From Plantago major (taxonomy: Eukaryota > Streptophyta > Magnoliopsida > Lamiales > Plantaginaceae), in contig CM048844.1 in NCBI GenBank assembly GCA_026545765.1, positions 56,392,932-56,456,931 of the forward strand: 64,000 bases of DNA, written 5' to 3'. Positions within the stretch are counted from its first letter, which is position 1. Each line of letters starts with the position of its first letter. A program made the position numbers and the translations under genes. Shown one piece after another: positions 46,472 to 58,068 of this stretch. The notes beneath the pieces were generated by a model. That model saw nothing but the letters and a program-made list of their open reading frames with translations, ran no database searches and had not been told where the DNA came from.

Positions 46472-46603
46472 ATAGGCTATCAACCCTTTTTGTTTTTCTG
46501 TGAAGAGGAGCTTCATCTTCATCAGTCTCTTCATCATCATCATCAAGATCAATTCCTGTGAGAATTTTGCAGCCTTCTTCATTGCCCTGGGATTTGATTT
46601 GGC

Positions 46604-46636
46604 CTTCTTCTTCTTCTTCTTCTTCTTCTTCTTCTT
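46604..46636. repeat. CTT/GAA microsatellite coding poly-Glu
   Basis: About 11 GAA triplets on the minus strand give a long Glu run in the extra gene. Copy 3 has only about five at the same place (63807-63821). Confidence 0.9.
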
Positions 46637-48469
46637 TAGAAGACTCATCAGTCCCTCTTACTTGTCTTCTCCTTGGAGCCTTGGTACTCCTTGGAGGTTT
46701 CTGTGCCCTGGCCCTTGTTGTCATTCCTTTTCGTGAAGTTCTTTGAGTAGTGGCCACTATCTGTAGAGCAGTCTGACTGGAGGAGGGCTCATTTATTCTG
46801 AGAGGTGGTTGAGGTGGTTGTTCAGATTTTCTTTTGTTTCCTCTTCCTCTTCCTCTCTGAGCACCTTGAAATCCTCCCCCCTTAGTCATTGTTGACTGAC
46901 TAAGAATCACAAAGGATTCTGAAAGGGAGTCAAGGTTGCCTTGCAGATAGTTGTAAGCAGCAACCAACTTTTGAAGTTCAGCCTTGAGCTCCTGATTTTG
47001 TTTGATAAGTCCTGTTTCATTATCAGTGAGCTCTGTCAGTGAGCCTAGAATAGCATCTGCTTTTCCAGCAGCATAGCTAGCCTCTTCAAAGGCTTTTGCA
47101 GCCAAGTTTTGGTCATCATCCCTAACCATGCCTAGGTCTTTCTGAGAAATGACTAGACTGGTTGTTCTCTGAGTGATGAGCTCAGTGAATGTCTTCATTT
47201 CTGTAGGGACTAATGCAATGGCGGCTTTATCTTGAGAAGACAACTCCTTTTTCAATTTAGCCAGTACTTGATATCTGTTTAAGTATTCATTGGAGTTTAC
47301 ATTTGGCAGCTTGCTGAAGATTTCAGGAGCAATCAGCTTCCTTTTCAAATGAGAAACCGCTAAGTGTTCATTGCGGTGTTCTGCCAATGCCTAATCTTCT
47401 TCATCATCTGAGTCATCAGCCCAGTGATCTTCATCCTCTTGTACTTCTTCATCAAGGTTTCTAAAGGCGGCAACCATCTCAGATATGGGTTTCTTGCCTT
47501 TGGAGGACGGTTTCTTTGTTGAAGATGCAAACTTAGCATCATTCTTTTCTTCAGATACTTGTTCAGCATATAGCTCCTTAGCAATATAATCAACAGCATC
47601 CCGGAGCCCTTTAATCTTAGAGTAAGCTTGCGTTTCTTTGCGTGTTTGTTCTTCAAGTTTATCTAGCTTGACTCGGGATTCAGATATCTTTTCTTCCAGT
47701 TGAAGATGTAGCTGTTGTTCTTCTGTCAACAGTTGTTTGAGTTGAGAAACTCTGACTTGTGCATCCAATATTTTCTGAGTGTTGTCCTCAGAGTTCTCAA
47801 CTACTTGTTCAGTAGAGTCCTTTTGTTGGGGAGATGGATGGGTAGATTTCTGAGGAGATGGAGGGGTTTTTTGTGATGTCCTCTCACTATACTTTTCAGC
47901 AACTGAGGCATTATTGCCTTGTGCAATCCTTCCTGTTCCTGGTGCAGGGGCATCATCATCATACTTCTTATCATCCTCATCCTTGTGATGGTCAGAAGGA
48001 GGTTCTTCATTCTCATCAGTCTCCTTCTCTTCTTCATCTAAAGAGACCAGATTGACCACTTCTGGAACAGTGACCATTTGCCCATTAACTTCCTCTTGCT
48101 CAGAGGGTATGAATTGTAGAGTTTGGGGCAAAGTGGGCTTGAATGCCATCTGCATTTTGGTCTGACCATCTGCTTGGTTAAAAGCTTGAATAAGCTTTCT
48201 GGCCACTTCCTTGATGATGTCCTTATGCATTAATGTTCCGAAAGAGTATTGTTCAGTGGGGAACATGGATGGACATAATTTTCCAAGTCAAGGGCTCATG
48301 CTCTCCTTATGGGGTGATCAGTCACCTTAATGATCTCAGATAGATCGGAGCATCGAAGCTTTTGCCATTTCTTGAAGCGTTTTAGGTGCTTTGGCAAAGT
48401 GTATTCCTTGAAGAAAGGAAGCAGGTCCTTATTCTTATCAACAGGGACCTTAGTGGCACTTGTTTGAGC

Positions 48470-49358
48470 CTGAAAGAAAGAGTTCTGAATTAGTTTCAAA
48501 ACTTTAGAAGATATCTGGGCTTTAGAGTAGAAAGGTATCTGAGTTACCTGTGTGACAAGTTCAGATGACTTGACTACTGAGGTTCCAGGTGCCTCAGATA
48601 TCTGGATATGAGGAGGAGACTGGGAAGCCTGATCCTCAGTGATCTTTCTTTCTGCTTGAACCTGAGATTAAAAAATATAACACTGAGAAAATTTGAGCAA
48701 GAAAACTACGTTAGACAATTTTAGATATCTGAGAAGTCAATTACCTCCATAATAGGAGGCTCAGATACTTGTCTATCAGAGACTTGTGCAGTCTCTGGAA
48801 GTTTTTCTTGGAATGAAAGCTTTGATGGCTCATCAATTTCCATTGTTTGTGGGGATTGAGTGGGTAATTCCCCAGCAACTTCTACTTCTTTTTGAACCTG
48901 TAAGTAGAAAGTGTTAGTTTGAGAAAAATGATCAGAGATTTATCTTTGAAGATTATAGGTATCTGAAATATATACCTTCTCAATAGAAGGTTCAGATACT
49001 TGTTTCTCAGAAACCTTGGAAGTCTCTGGATTCTTCTTTGAAGAGATAGACTTTTCAGTCTGTCCATTTTTCTTCTCAGTTGGAGCCTATTAGGAACAAA
49101 CACCTTAGTATTATTCATGTGAAAAAAAACATATATATGAGATGTTATGTCTTAAGGAACTTTCTTCTACCTGTGAGACAGGCTCCTGTTCCTTAAGTTG
49201 TGAGACTATGGAAGCCTCCTTCTCAGATTCTGAGGCAAGCTTTTCAGCTTCCTCTTCTTCTTGTGTTTCTAATTCAGACTATAACAAAGAAATTTTATTA
49301 AATAACAAGATTAGTAAACACAAAATATCAAAAGTAGAGAGCTAAACCAATCAGCTAC
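48470..49358 (-). other. Chain of five short introns and four symmetric exons in the extra gene
   Basis: Minus-strand introns (plus coordinates): 49279-49358, 49087-49170, 48898-48975, 48662-48744 and 48470-48547 (80, 84, 78, 83, 78 bp), all GT...AG. Exons between them: 49171-49278, 48976-49086, 48745-48897 and 48548-48661 (108, 111, 153, 114 nt), each a multiple of three and all in phase 0. Acceptors read TTATAG, TAATAG, TTACAG, CTCAG and TTTCAG. Four of the five introns contain stops in the exon frame. Exon ends resemble each other (PVSQ, SEPSIEK, SEPPIME, LVTQ), and similarity extends into the introns (a CAGATA block a few bases past several donors). The unit is about 190 bp. Confidence 0.78.
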
Positions 49359-51331
49359 CTGAGCAATGTCAGGCTGATTGGTCTCTGGAACTTGTGACCC
49401 TTTATATTTTGGTCTTGTTGTTCCATTTCAGCTTCTTTGTTTGAAGTTTCAGGTACTTCAGACCTTTCCTGAGTGACTAACTCAGTTGCCTCCCCTGTTT
49501 GATCATTCTGAGCAGGTATCTCAGTTTAATCCCTCTCTAGGAGTTGGGGAACCTACTCTTTACAGGATTTTCTTCAGCAAGGAAAGATGCTGGTATCTCA
49601 TGTTGTAACTCAAGTATCATTTCAACATCATCCACTATTGGCTGTTGTTGTTGGTGTGGTGATTCTGATCTGGATGAAGAAGGTGACGCTGTATGGGGCC
49701 TATCCAGATCTGCTTGAGACAGACTTTTAAGTGTTGAGGCAATGGCAGTATCCTCCAACACTAAGTTGCCACTCATCAGAGCATCTTCAATATGCTTAAG
49801 TGTTACTTGCTCTGATGGTGTGCTTTGTCCAATGACCTTGGACACATTTGCTTCTTCAGCAACCTTTGAAGTTTCTCTTTCAGCTACCTTGGGGATGATT
49901 GCTCCCCCCTCATCTCCAGATTCCTCATCGAAATCTGGGACTGAATTATCAACAATCCCTGCTGCTTCTGCAGAGAGTGTTTGAAGTTTCTCACTGCTTT
50001 TATCAGCATCGATGAGTTCATCAGTAAGGCACTCTACAGCATTGGTGATTTCATCTGCTGTGGTCTTAGCAGCATTGATGAGTTCATCTTCATTGATGAG
50101 TTCATCAGTAGTGGCGGCAGATATCTGAGAGTCATCATCCACAATGGGTATGTCTACTGATTTGCCAGCAGACTTCTTTCGTGAAGTTTTGGGCTTTTTG
50201 GTCGCAACGGAACCCTCAGATACCTCACCAGTCTTTCGTTTCTTGGAACCTTTCTGAGATACAGTAACCTTTTTCATCATGTTTGTATACTCATATTTGT
50301 AGAGCAGGTTACTATTGGCAATGTCTGCCGTCTCTCTGAGCTCAATACCAAGGCACTTTAGTAAGTAGCAAATCTTCAGTCCACAGCTTACTGTGGCTTT
50401 TGGCTCAGCAAGGCCCTTAACGATTTTAGGCTCAAAGCCTTGTATCTTCTTCACAAATTTCATGTAGGCGTACTTCCCCCAATTAAAAGGGTTTTCCAGC
50501 CTTTTGTTTTGTTGATTCAACAAGAACATCATCATCCAGCGTTCTTGGCTTATCTGGTCAGCACCTCCTTGTAGACCATCAAAGCATCTGTGAAGGATAT
50601 ATGCCAACACATCCCAGTGGACTCTGGTCCTTATGTTTGCAAGCTTAAAGTCGGTGGGTGTGTCTGGCTTGTCAAGATCACACACATCACTGTAGAGAAT
50701 TTTGACACCCTCAAGGAGATCTTCATCCTTGATGTCAATTTCAAAATCCTTTCCAAGATTTTGAAGTTCAAACAGCTCACAGAAAGCTGTTTCGTCCAAC
50801 AGAATTTCTTGCCCTTGGACTTAGTCTTGATAAACACTGTCTCAGTGCCTTTAGAGACTTTGGAAATAATCATGGAGTTGTTGTAAAACTCCAGGACATC
50901 CAGTGAAGAAACTCCACTGGGAAGAGCAGATAGAAAGCCCTCTATTTGTGCCTTTTCAAGCATATCAAGTATCAACTTTCTATCAACTTGGTTTTCAATT
51001 GCAGCAGCGAGGTATTCCTCAATCATGGCACCACCCCAAATTATCCTATGATTTGAAGTCCAATGATCAGTATTAAACTCTCCAGTCAACCGTTTGTTTG
51101 TTATAACCAACACTGGTGCTTGCTTTTCACCAGTACCAGATGTAGTAGCTTGGGATTTCTGAATAGGAGCACGTTTGGGAGAAGAGATTAAGGTAGGAAA
51201 TTTCTTTGCAATAAACTAAGAGGGAATCAGTAGTTGTAGAGAAGATTGCAGGGAAATTTGAGAGTAATTTGCAGTTTTTGTGCAAAGGGCAAATGTAAGG
51301 TTAGGCGAAAGTGATTTCTTTTGCCAAAATC

Positions 51332-51343
51332 CTATATATATAG
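51332..51343 (-). promoter_or_regulatory. TATA box upstream of the copia extra gene
   Basis: CTATATATATAG lies about 120 bp upstream of the first extra-gene codons on the minus strand. A CACGTG G-box at 51454-51459 is about 110 bp further upstream. Together they look like a compact plant promoter internal to the element. Confidence 0.55.
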
Positions 51344-51784
51344 CAGTGTAATTCCAACAGAAAAAAATACAAAAATTAATTTTGTGCATTTGTATCTGTG
51401 TATGTGCAGTAAGGCTTGGGTAAAATTCGGTTTGCATTAAATGCTTAGTGGGCCACGTGTGTGTTTTTACGGTCCACTATTTTTCTGAGTATTAATCTCG
51501 GCCTTTAAAATGGAACGCCCATTTCATCAATGGTTGGGATTTCTTTTCCAGCAATGATCACAATCAACCCATGTGATTGTGCCCAATTAATGAATTTTGA
51601 CGATTAGCTATCTGAATCACATCTCTTCTGTGTGACTAAAGGACAATTTTGTATCTGAGTCTATCTTCACACAATATCTGTTCATGTTTTACACAAAGAT
51701 AGAAATAATACAAATTTCAAGAGAGTAGTTGACTGCAGACAGTTGTACTATTCTCTTTTGTGTTCCCCCTCACTGAGTGATCTA

Positions 51785-52095
51785 GATATGTGAGTACCTG
51801 TCTCAGAAATCTTTAAATAGCCATTTTACCCTTTAACCTTTGATATCTGAGTACCCGTCTCAGATACTTGTTTGCCAAGTGTTTCACCTTTTGCCTTTGG
51901 TATTCTGCATTCCTGTTCCACATATTTTATCTCTTCTTTTTCCCTTCTTAATCATACTGAGTTCCTGTCTCACTCACGTTTTTAGCTTCTTTTAGTATAT
52001 GAGTTCCCGTCTCAAATACCTTTTTGCCTAGAATATCTAGATACCCGTTCCAGATATTTTTCTCCTTTCTGAATTTCTGTCTCAAAGATTAGAAC
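51785..52095. repeat. Seven degenerate units between pol and the extra gene
   Basis: The motif 'gagtacCYGTCTCaga' recurs at about 51791, 51849, 51907, 51958, 52001, 52039 and 52071. Gaps shrink from about 58 to 32 bp. The rest of 51460-52114 is non-coding. Confidence 0.75.
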
Positions 52096-52114
52096 TTTTC
52101 TGTTCCTTTGGTAG

Positions 52115-55100
52115 CTACATTAACCCAAGACTATGTCTCAAGGTTAAGAACCTGCTTTCTTGCAAAGGCTTTGTAAAGATATCTGCAAGTTGGTCTTCAG
52201 TACCAATCATGAGTATCTCTATATTGCCTTTTTCAACATGGTCTCTAATGAAGTGGTGTCTAACATCAATGTGCTTTGTTCTTGCATGAAACTTAGGATT
52301 CTGAGTTATGGCAATAGCACTTGTGTTATCACAAAAAATCGGTTTTTTCTCTTCATTGATCTCATAATCTCTGAGTTGTTGTTGTATCCACAATATCTGT
52401 TAAGCATAACACCCAGCAGCAATATATTCAGCCTCTGTGGTAGATATGGAAATTGAGTTTTGTTTCTTGCTGAACCATGATATTAATATGACACCAAGAA
52501 ATTGACAAGTTCCGGAGGTGCTTTTTCTATCAAGCAATGATCCAGCATAGTCAGCATCTAAATAGCCATCGAAATTCAATCCACTGCCTTTTGGATACCA
52601 CAATCCAACTTCTATAGTACCCTTTACATACCTTAATATTTTCATAGCAATATTGTAGTGTGATTGCATTGGATTTGTCTCAAATCTAGCACACACTCCA
52701 ACTGCATATTGAATATCAGGTCTACTTGCAGTGAGGTACAGTAGAGACCGAATCAATTTCCTATACTTGTGTTCTTCAACGGGCTTGTCAGTTTCAATAT
52801 AGGTCATTTTGGTTCCAATGCTCATAGTTATCTTAGCATTCTTTTCAGAATGATTGAGATTAAACTTATTGAGTATATCCTTTGCATACTTTGTTTGAGT
52901 AATGAATATTCCATCATTAAGTTGCTTGACTTGCAATCCTAGGAAGTAGTTTAATTCTCCCATCATGCTCATCTCAAATATACTTTTCATAAGCTCAGTG
53001 AAGTCTTCACAAAGTTGCTTGTCTTTAGATCCAAATATAATGTCATCAACATATACTTGAACTAGAAGTAGTTTCCCTATATGGTTCAAAGTAAAGAGTG
53101 TTTCATCAACATCTCCTTTCTTGAAGCCACTTTCCAGCAAATATTTGGCTAAAGTATCATACTATGCTCTCGGAGCCTGTTTTAGTCCATACAGAGCTTT
53201 CTAAAGCTTATAAACCATTCTACTTTATGTGGAAACCTCAAAGCCTGGTGGTTGTTCAACATAGACTTCTTCAGCAAGTTCACCGTTTAGGAATGCACTT
53301 TTAACATCCATCTGATAAACTTTAAAGTCATTATGACCTGCAAAGGCTAGAAATAGGCTAATTGCGTCCAATCTTGCAACTGGAGCATATGACTCGTCAA
53401 AATCTAGTCCTTCTGTCTGGGTGAATCCCTTGGCAACCAACCTTGCTTTATTTCACCAGACTCATTCATTTTATTTCTAAAAACCCACTTGGTTCCTATT
53501 ACATATATTCTGTCAACAAATGGAACCAGTTTCCAGACTTTGTTTCTTTCAAATTGATCCAACTCTTCTTCCATTGCAGAGATCCAATCTTGATCCTTCA
53601 ATGCTTCTTCTATAGTTTTAGGTTCAATATTTGAGATGAAACATCCATAAAGAGAGTCAGCAATTGCTCTACTAGTTCTAACTCCTTGGTTTAGAGAACC
53701 GATCACATCCTTGGCAGGATGATTTCTTATCCATTTCATAATGGGTTTTGAACTAGTAGGATCAATATCATTTTGATCTGAATGTGAATCAATATGATCT
53801 TGATAGTATACTTGTGCAGTATCTAACACATGGGAAATGCCATGGATATCTGACACTTTTCCAGTGTTGGAGATATCTGGAATTTGATTGCAGCAATCTC
53901 ATTCTCATAAACCTCTTCATGATGAAGGTTCTCAGTAACCTGCTCCATTTCTGAAATTCTCATAGGAAATTCTTCATCATGTCTTAGAGTCATCTGGTTG
54001 TTACTAAGCAATGGTTGCTTTTCATCGTCAGATTCATCCTCTACGTGAATGATAGAGTTTTCTTTTGAGGATTCTTCTTCAGAATCATTAGTCATTAGTT
54101 CTTTGAACCTATCTGAGAGTTCTTCATTTAAGGGTATTTTCTTGTTTCCTTCGTAGAAGACTACAGGAACAGATTCTTCAATCTTTTGCGTTCTTTTGTT
54201 GTAGATTCTATAGACTTTGCTATTCAGAGAATAACCAAGAAATACTCCTTCATCTGCTTTTGGTTGAAATGTTCTCAAGTATTCTTTTCCATTGTTAAGA
54301 ACAAAACATCTGCAACCAAACACCCTTAGATGTTTGATACTAGGGGTCTACCAATCAAAAGTTCATAAGGAGTTTTGTCATGGTGTTTGTTAATCAAACA
54401 TCTATTTTGAGTGTAGCAGGCTATGTTAACAGCTTCAACCCAATAGATTTCACTTATTTCAGTGTCAGCAAGAATTGTTCTTGCTGCTTCTTTTAGGGTT
54501 CTATTCTTCCTTTCAGCAACACCATTTTGTTGTGGTGTCCTTACGGAAGATAGTTGATGTTGTATACATTTGCAGGTACAAAACTCTTTTATGTACTGGT
54601 TCACAAACTCAGTACCATGGTCTGTTCTGATTACAAATACCTTGTCTTTTTCATGACTTCAAGCTTATTCAGCAAGTTGGGTATCTCAACCCTTGCATCA
54701 GATTTTTGTTTGAGAAATACAACGCAAGTGAATCTTGAGTAATCACCAACAACAACCAGACCATACTTCTTTCCTGCATAGCTAGTTACAGATGATTCAA
54801 AAAGATCCATATGTAACATTTTCAGTGGCCTTGCACTGGATTGTCTAGTTTTTGACTTGAAAGATGTTTTGGATTGTTTTCCATTTGGCAAGTTGAGTAT
54901 ATACCATCTTTTCTATATAACATTTTGGGTAAACCAACCACCAATTCTTTCTTAGCTAGCTTGTTCAGAGTTTTGAAGTTCAAGTGACTCATTCTTTTAT
55001 GCCATAGCCAGTTTTCTTCAGTGTGGCCAGATTGACTCACCATGAGACATTCTTCAGTTGTGGCAGATGCCCAGTCAGCAACATAAAGATTTCCTTTTCG

Positions 55101-55451
55101 CCTAGCAACCAAGACTGTCTGCTTTAACTCATTGTCAATTACTTTGCATAGTTTTGACTTGATCTTGACAGTGTACCCTTTGTCTACCAATTGACTCATG
55201 CTTAGGAGATTATATTTCAATCCCTTTACATGTAGTACTTCAGAGATTGTAAGAGCTCCAAACTTCAGATTGCCAAATCCTATGGTTGGATTTTCATCTC
55301 CTCCTGCAAACCTAATAATTGGTCCTTTATCGCATCTTTTGTAGTTAATCAGATTTGCTCTGTCTCCTGTCATGTGCTTCCCACATCCACTATCAAAGTG
55401 CCAATTCGGGTTCTTCCTCAGAGTGTTCTGCACAAGACAGGAAACATGGAG
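52115..55451 (-). pseudogene. pol: copia pol of copy 2: PR-IN-RT-RNase H, broken
   Basis: Order on the minus strand: protease (HFDSGCGKHMTG near 55395), integrase finger (LWHKRMSHL near 55000), integrase core (GKKYGLVVVGDYSR near 54770, [16 protein letters not shown] near 54520) and linker ending [20 protein letters not shown]. Next come the RT ([14 protein letters not shown] near 53390, [13 protein letters not shown] near 53310, YVDDIIFGS near 53045) and the RNase H (YLDADYAGSLLDRKS near 52550, FHARTKHIDVRHHFIRDHV near 52270). It ends DIFTKPLQ...LGLM at 52115. Breaks include a lost G near 54342, a truncated stretch near 53450, and stops near 53224, 53204, 53163 and 52399, mostly transitions. 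The first Cys of the integrase C-X2-C pair is Tyr here and Phe in copy 1. Confidence 0.92.
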
Positions 55452-57950
55452 TTAGGCTCTCACTCCAATAATTGAACCTTCTGGACTAAAGAATCTCCCT
55501 GTAGGAATCCATTTCTGAATGAACTTCCTTGGGATATTCTTTTGTCTTGTGGGAACATAAGGAGGAATTAAATGATTAGTGTCATTATCATTTAAAGCTA
55601 TTTTCCTTTTTGGTGTGTTCCTTAGTTCTCCTCGTGGTGCTTTTAGATACATGTCACGTTGCTGAGTTTGCTTTTCAGCAAACTTAGCTTTCCTTGCCAG
55701 ACATCTTCTAGCACTAGCATTCAGAGTGGTCATAACCTGTTCTTTCTTCTACTTCTGATGATTGCTATGCGCAATCCTGGCTTTCATCCAACGTTCTTGT
55801 TCTTGTTTATACTCATGAGCGAGTTGTTTCCCGATGGCTTTATTGCCAATGCAATTTCGAGCACCTGTTGCTGTCTGAGTTCTTTCCAGAAAATGTGATA
55901 TTGGAAAATTTGCCTGCTCCTGCAATTTTTCCTTTCTGAGAAACATAGCACTGCGGGTGATTACACTTTTTAGTGTTATGTTTCTTTACAGAAACATTCC
56001 CAACAGTTTTCTTTTGGACTTGTTTTTCCCACGAAGATTTGGTCACAACTGCCTTTCCTTTGTCAACAATCTTAGCTTTCTGACCAATGCTATATGTTAT
56101 TTGGGAACCACCTTGCTGAGCACTAACAAATGTTATTCTTTCGTCACTCTTATTCAGAGTGGTAGAACTATTTGTTTGTTTGTCGAGCCCAAGTCCTCCC
56201 TTTTCTGAAGGATCTCTTAAATAAGAGTGTACTTCAGTAAGAGTGTCACAAGCTTTGGCATAGGATTGAAAAGATAGTTCTTTCCTCTTGAGTTCCTCAT
56301 TTTCAGAAAGAAGATCTTTATTTTCCTTTTGGAGTATATCCATTGCCTTTCTGTGTAACTTCTCTGTTTCAGATATCTGTGCTTTGAGAAATGCATTTTC
56401 AGCATCCCTTTTTCAGATATCTTGAGTAAATGTGAATTTTCCTTCTCAAGAGAATTCTTTTCTTCTTCAAGAATGTCGTCTCTAGCTCGGATCATTGGAA
56501 ATTCTCTTTTGTAGAGATCAAGTTCTCTTCTGAAATATTCTGAATCTCTAATTTCTTCCTCATCACTCTCATAAGTTATGAATTGAGAAATGTTGGTTAC
56601 CTCGTCAGCCATTAGGCAAGGCTCAATGTTGGAGCAATCTAGATAGATCTCCTCAGCAACCCCGCATATTTCCCTTTTCTTTTGACCAAAGTCAACTAAT
56701 TCATGAGTGATGCCACATAATTCTGGATAAGGTAGTTTGGTATCATCTGAGTCTTCTTCCTCAAATTCTGACTCAATATCAAGACATCCAGTTGGATTTG
56801 AATCTTTTTCCTTTCTTCAGTGAGCATAGCTCTCTGACCTCTCTTGAAGATTCTTCTATCTTTCTTGTCACCTATCTTTAGCTTATTGAAAACAGGACAA
56901 TCTCTTTTAAAATGACCAGGTTTCTGACAATAGAAACATATATCGTTTCCGATTTATGCTTCTTCAGTACTAGATGCTTGCTGAGCCGGCTTGTTCAGCG
57001 AGCTTGACAGCTGCATATTTTTGTACTGGTGATAGTTTGAGCCTAGATGCTTTTTCAGCTTCTCTTTGGCTTTTTCTCTCAATCTCCCGACTGAAATATT
57101 TTCTCATTTGCTTTACAGCAAGAGCAACTTCCTCAGTCATTTCCTTGGCATCCTTTTTTTCAGAAGTACCTTGTGTTACTAAAGCAACATTGTGAACTTT
57201 CTCAGCAATTGTTTGTTCTCTCTAAGTAGTTTCATAGTTGACAGTAGCTAAGTGAGAAAAGAGTTCTACTAGAGTGATATTTGGCATTTCTTGTTTGAAA
57301 TAGAAGTACTGAGTGTGTTCCCAGTTTTGATTCAAGCTTCTCACGATAGTCTTAACCTTTTCAGAGTTAGAGTATCTCTCACTTTCACCAAGTGCAGCCA
57401 TTTTATTCATCAATGTTGTGAACCGGAAATCTAGTTCTTCAAGAGTCTTTGTGGGACCTTGTTTAATGTTTTGGAATTTGAGCTTCAAAACTTCGAACTT
57501 ATTTTCCTTTGTTTTCTCAGTGCCGGCACAGAGTTCCTCAATCAGTTGCCAGGCCACTTTCACCGTTTTTGCACCCCACAGTTTACACTGTATGTGCTCT
57601 GGAGTGGAACGTATGATGATATTGTGAGCCTGACCATCCAGTCGATTTATTTTGGCATCTTCCGATGTGCAGAGCTCTTTGGGTTTTGGCTCGTAAACAA
57701 CTTGACCAGTAGGTCTTCCACTGGTTGAAGCATCTGTTTGTGAGGAACCACCACTTGGTTCTTCATCAGTGGGAACTCTGTCTCTATCATTAGAAACCTC
57801 CATGACCTGCTTGAGTTGTTGAATGACTATGGGGCCATTCTTTATTACTTCGATCATTTCATCACTGATGACTTCAAGGTGGAGCATCATGTTGTTCTTC
57901 AATTTCTCATAATTCCCTAGCTTGAGAATTGGAGCGTCACTTAAAGACAT
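55452..57950 (-). pseudogene. gag: copia Gag of copy 2, broken
   Basis: Starts at ATG 57950 like copy 1 (SDAPILKLGNYEKLKNNMML). The capsid part is open to 57222, then a stop follows. The knuckle CFYCQKPGHFK lies near 56930, and coiled-coil segments (56217-56612, 55840-56343) are shifted between frames. The C-terminal part (55452-55733) shows the ancestral end, FIQKWIPTGRFFSPEGS, followed by a TAA at 55452-55454 that is in phase with the protease. Compared with copy 1 it has small insertions, such as extra residues near SGGSSQTDAS. Confidence 0.88.
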
Positions 57951-58054
57951 CCTGCAGCAAACACACTAAACAGACAAATCAAGTGTAGGTGAAAAGCAGT
58001 TAGTGGGCACTTATTTGAGATCTAGGTTCAGTGCAGAATGCTTGGGAACCTCCT

Positions 58055-58066
58055 GCTCTGATACCA
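58055..58066 (-). other. Primer binding site, perfect tRNA-iMet type (copy 2)
   Basis: The minus strand reads TGGTATCAGAGC two bases from the LTR. Confidence 0.92.
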
Positions 58067-58068
58067 CT

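Larger units (their letters stand above)
44443..51215 (-). pseudogene. Extra gene of the large copia family, function unknown (copy 2)
   Basis: It follows pol on the same strand. The N-terminal part (51,215-50,250) is helical, with GGAMIEEYLAAAIENQVDRK and, after a frameshift near 50815, FNWGKYAYMKFVKKIQGFEP and ATVSCGLKICYLLKCLG. A basic nuclear-type region follows (KKRKTG, KKPKTSRKK), then an acidic stretch with DELIN repeats, then the short-exon chain (48469-49359). The next part (48266-46480) has a coiled coil, a Gly/Arg patch (RGRGRGNKRK) and poly-Glu. A solo LTR interrupts at 46471-45226. The C-terminus (45236-44443) has AWRKDKPVLINTNHIKAWLD and IRYLKIIYEYFKLSDIRIEH, shared with copy 3. 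Frameshifts lie near 50815, 49420, 48300 and 44848. I recognise no enzyme, signal peptide or membrane segment. It resembles long uncharacterised proteins of Lamiales, from memory only. Confidence 0.75.

Noticed and set aside
45221..46480. A DNA transposon with a 9-bp duplication in the copia extra gene
   Set aside because: A looser alignment suggested 9 bp, but the ends are Athila-like LTR sequence and the clean duplication is 5 bp (ATAGG).
46500..46746. Phe- and Ser-rich plus-strand frames over the CTT repeat
   Set aside because: They are the reverse reading of the GAA repeat and its neighbours in the extra gene.
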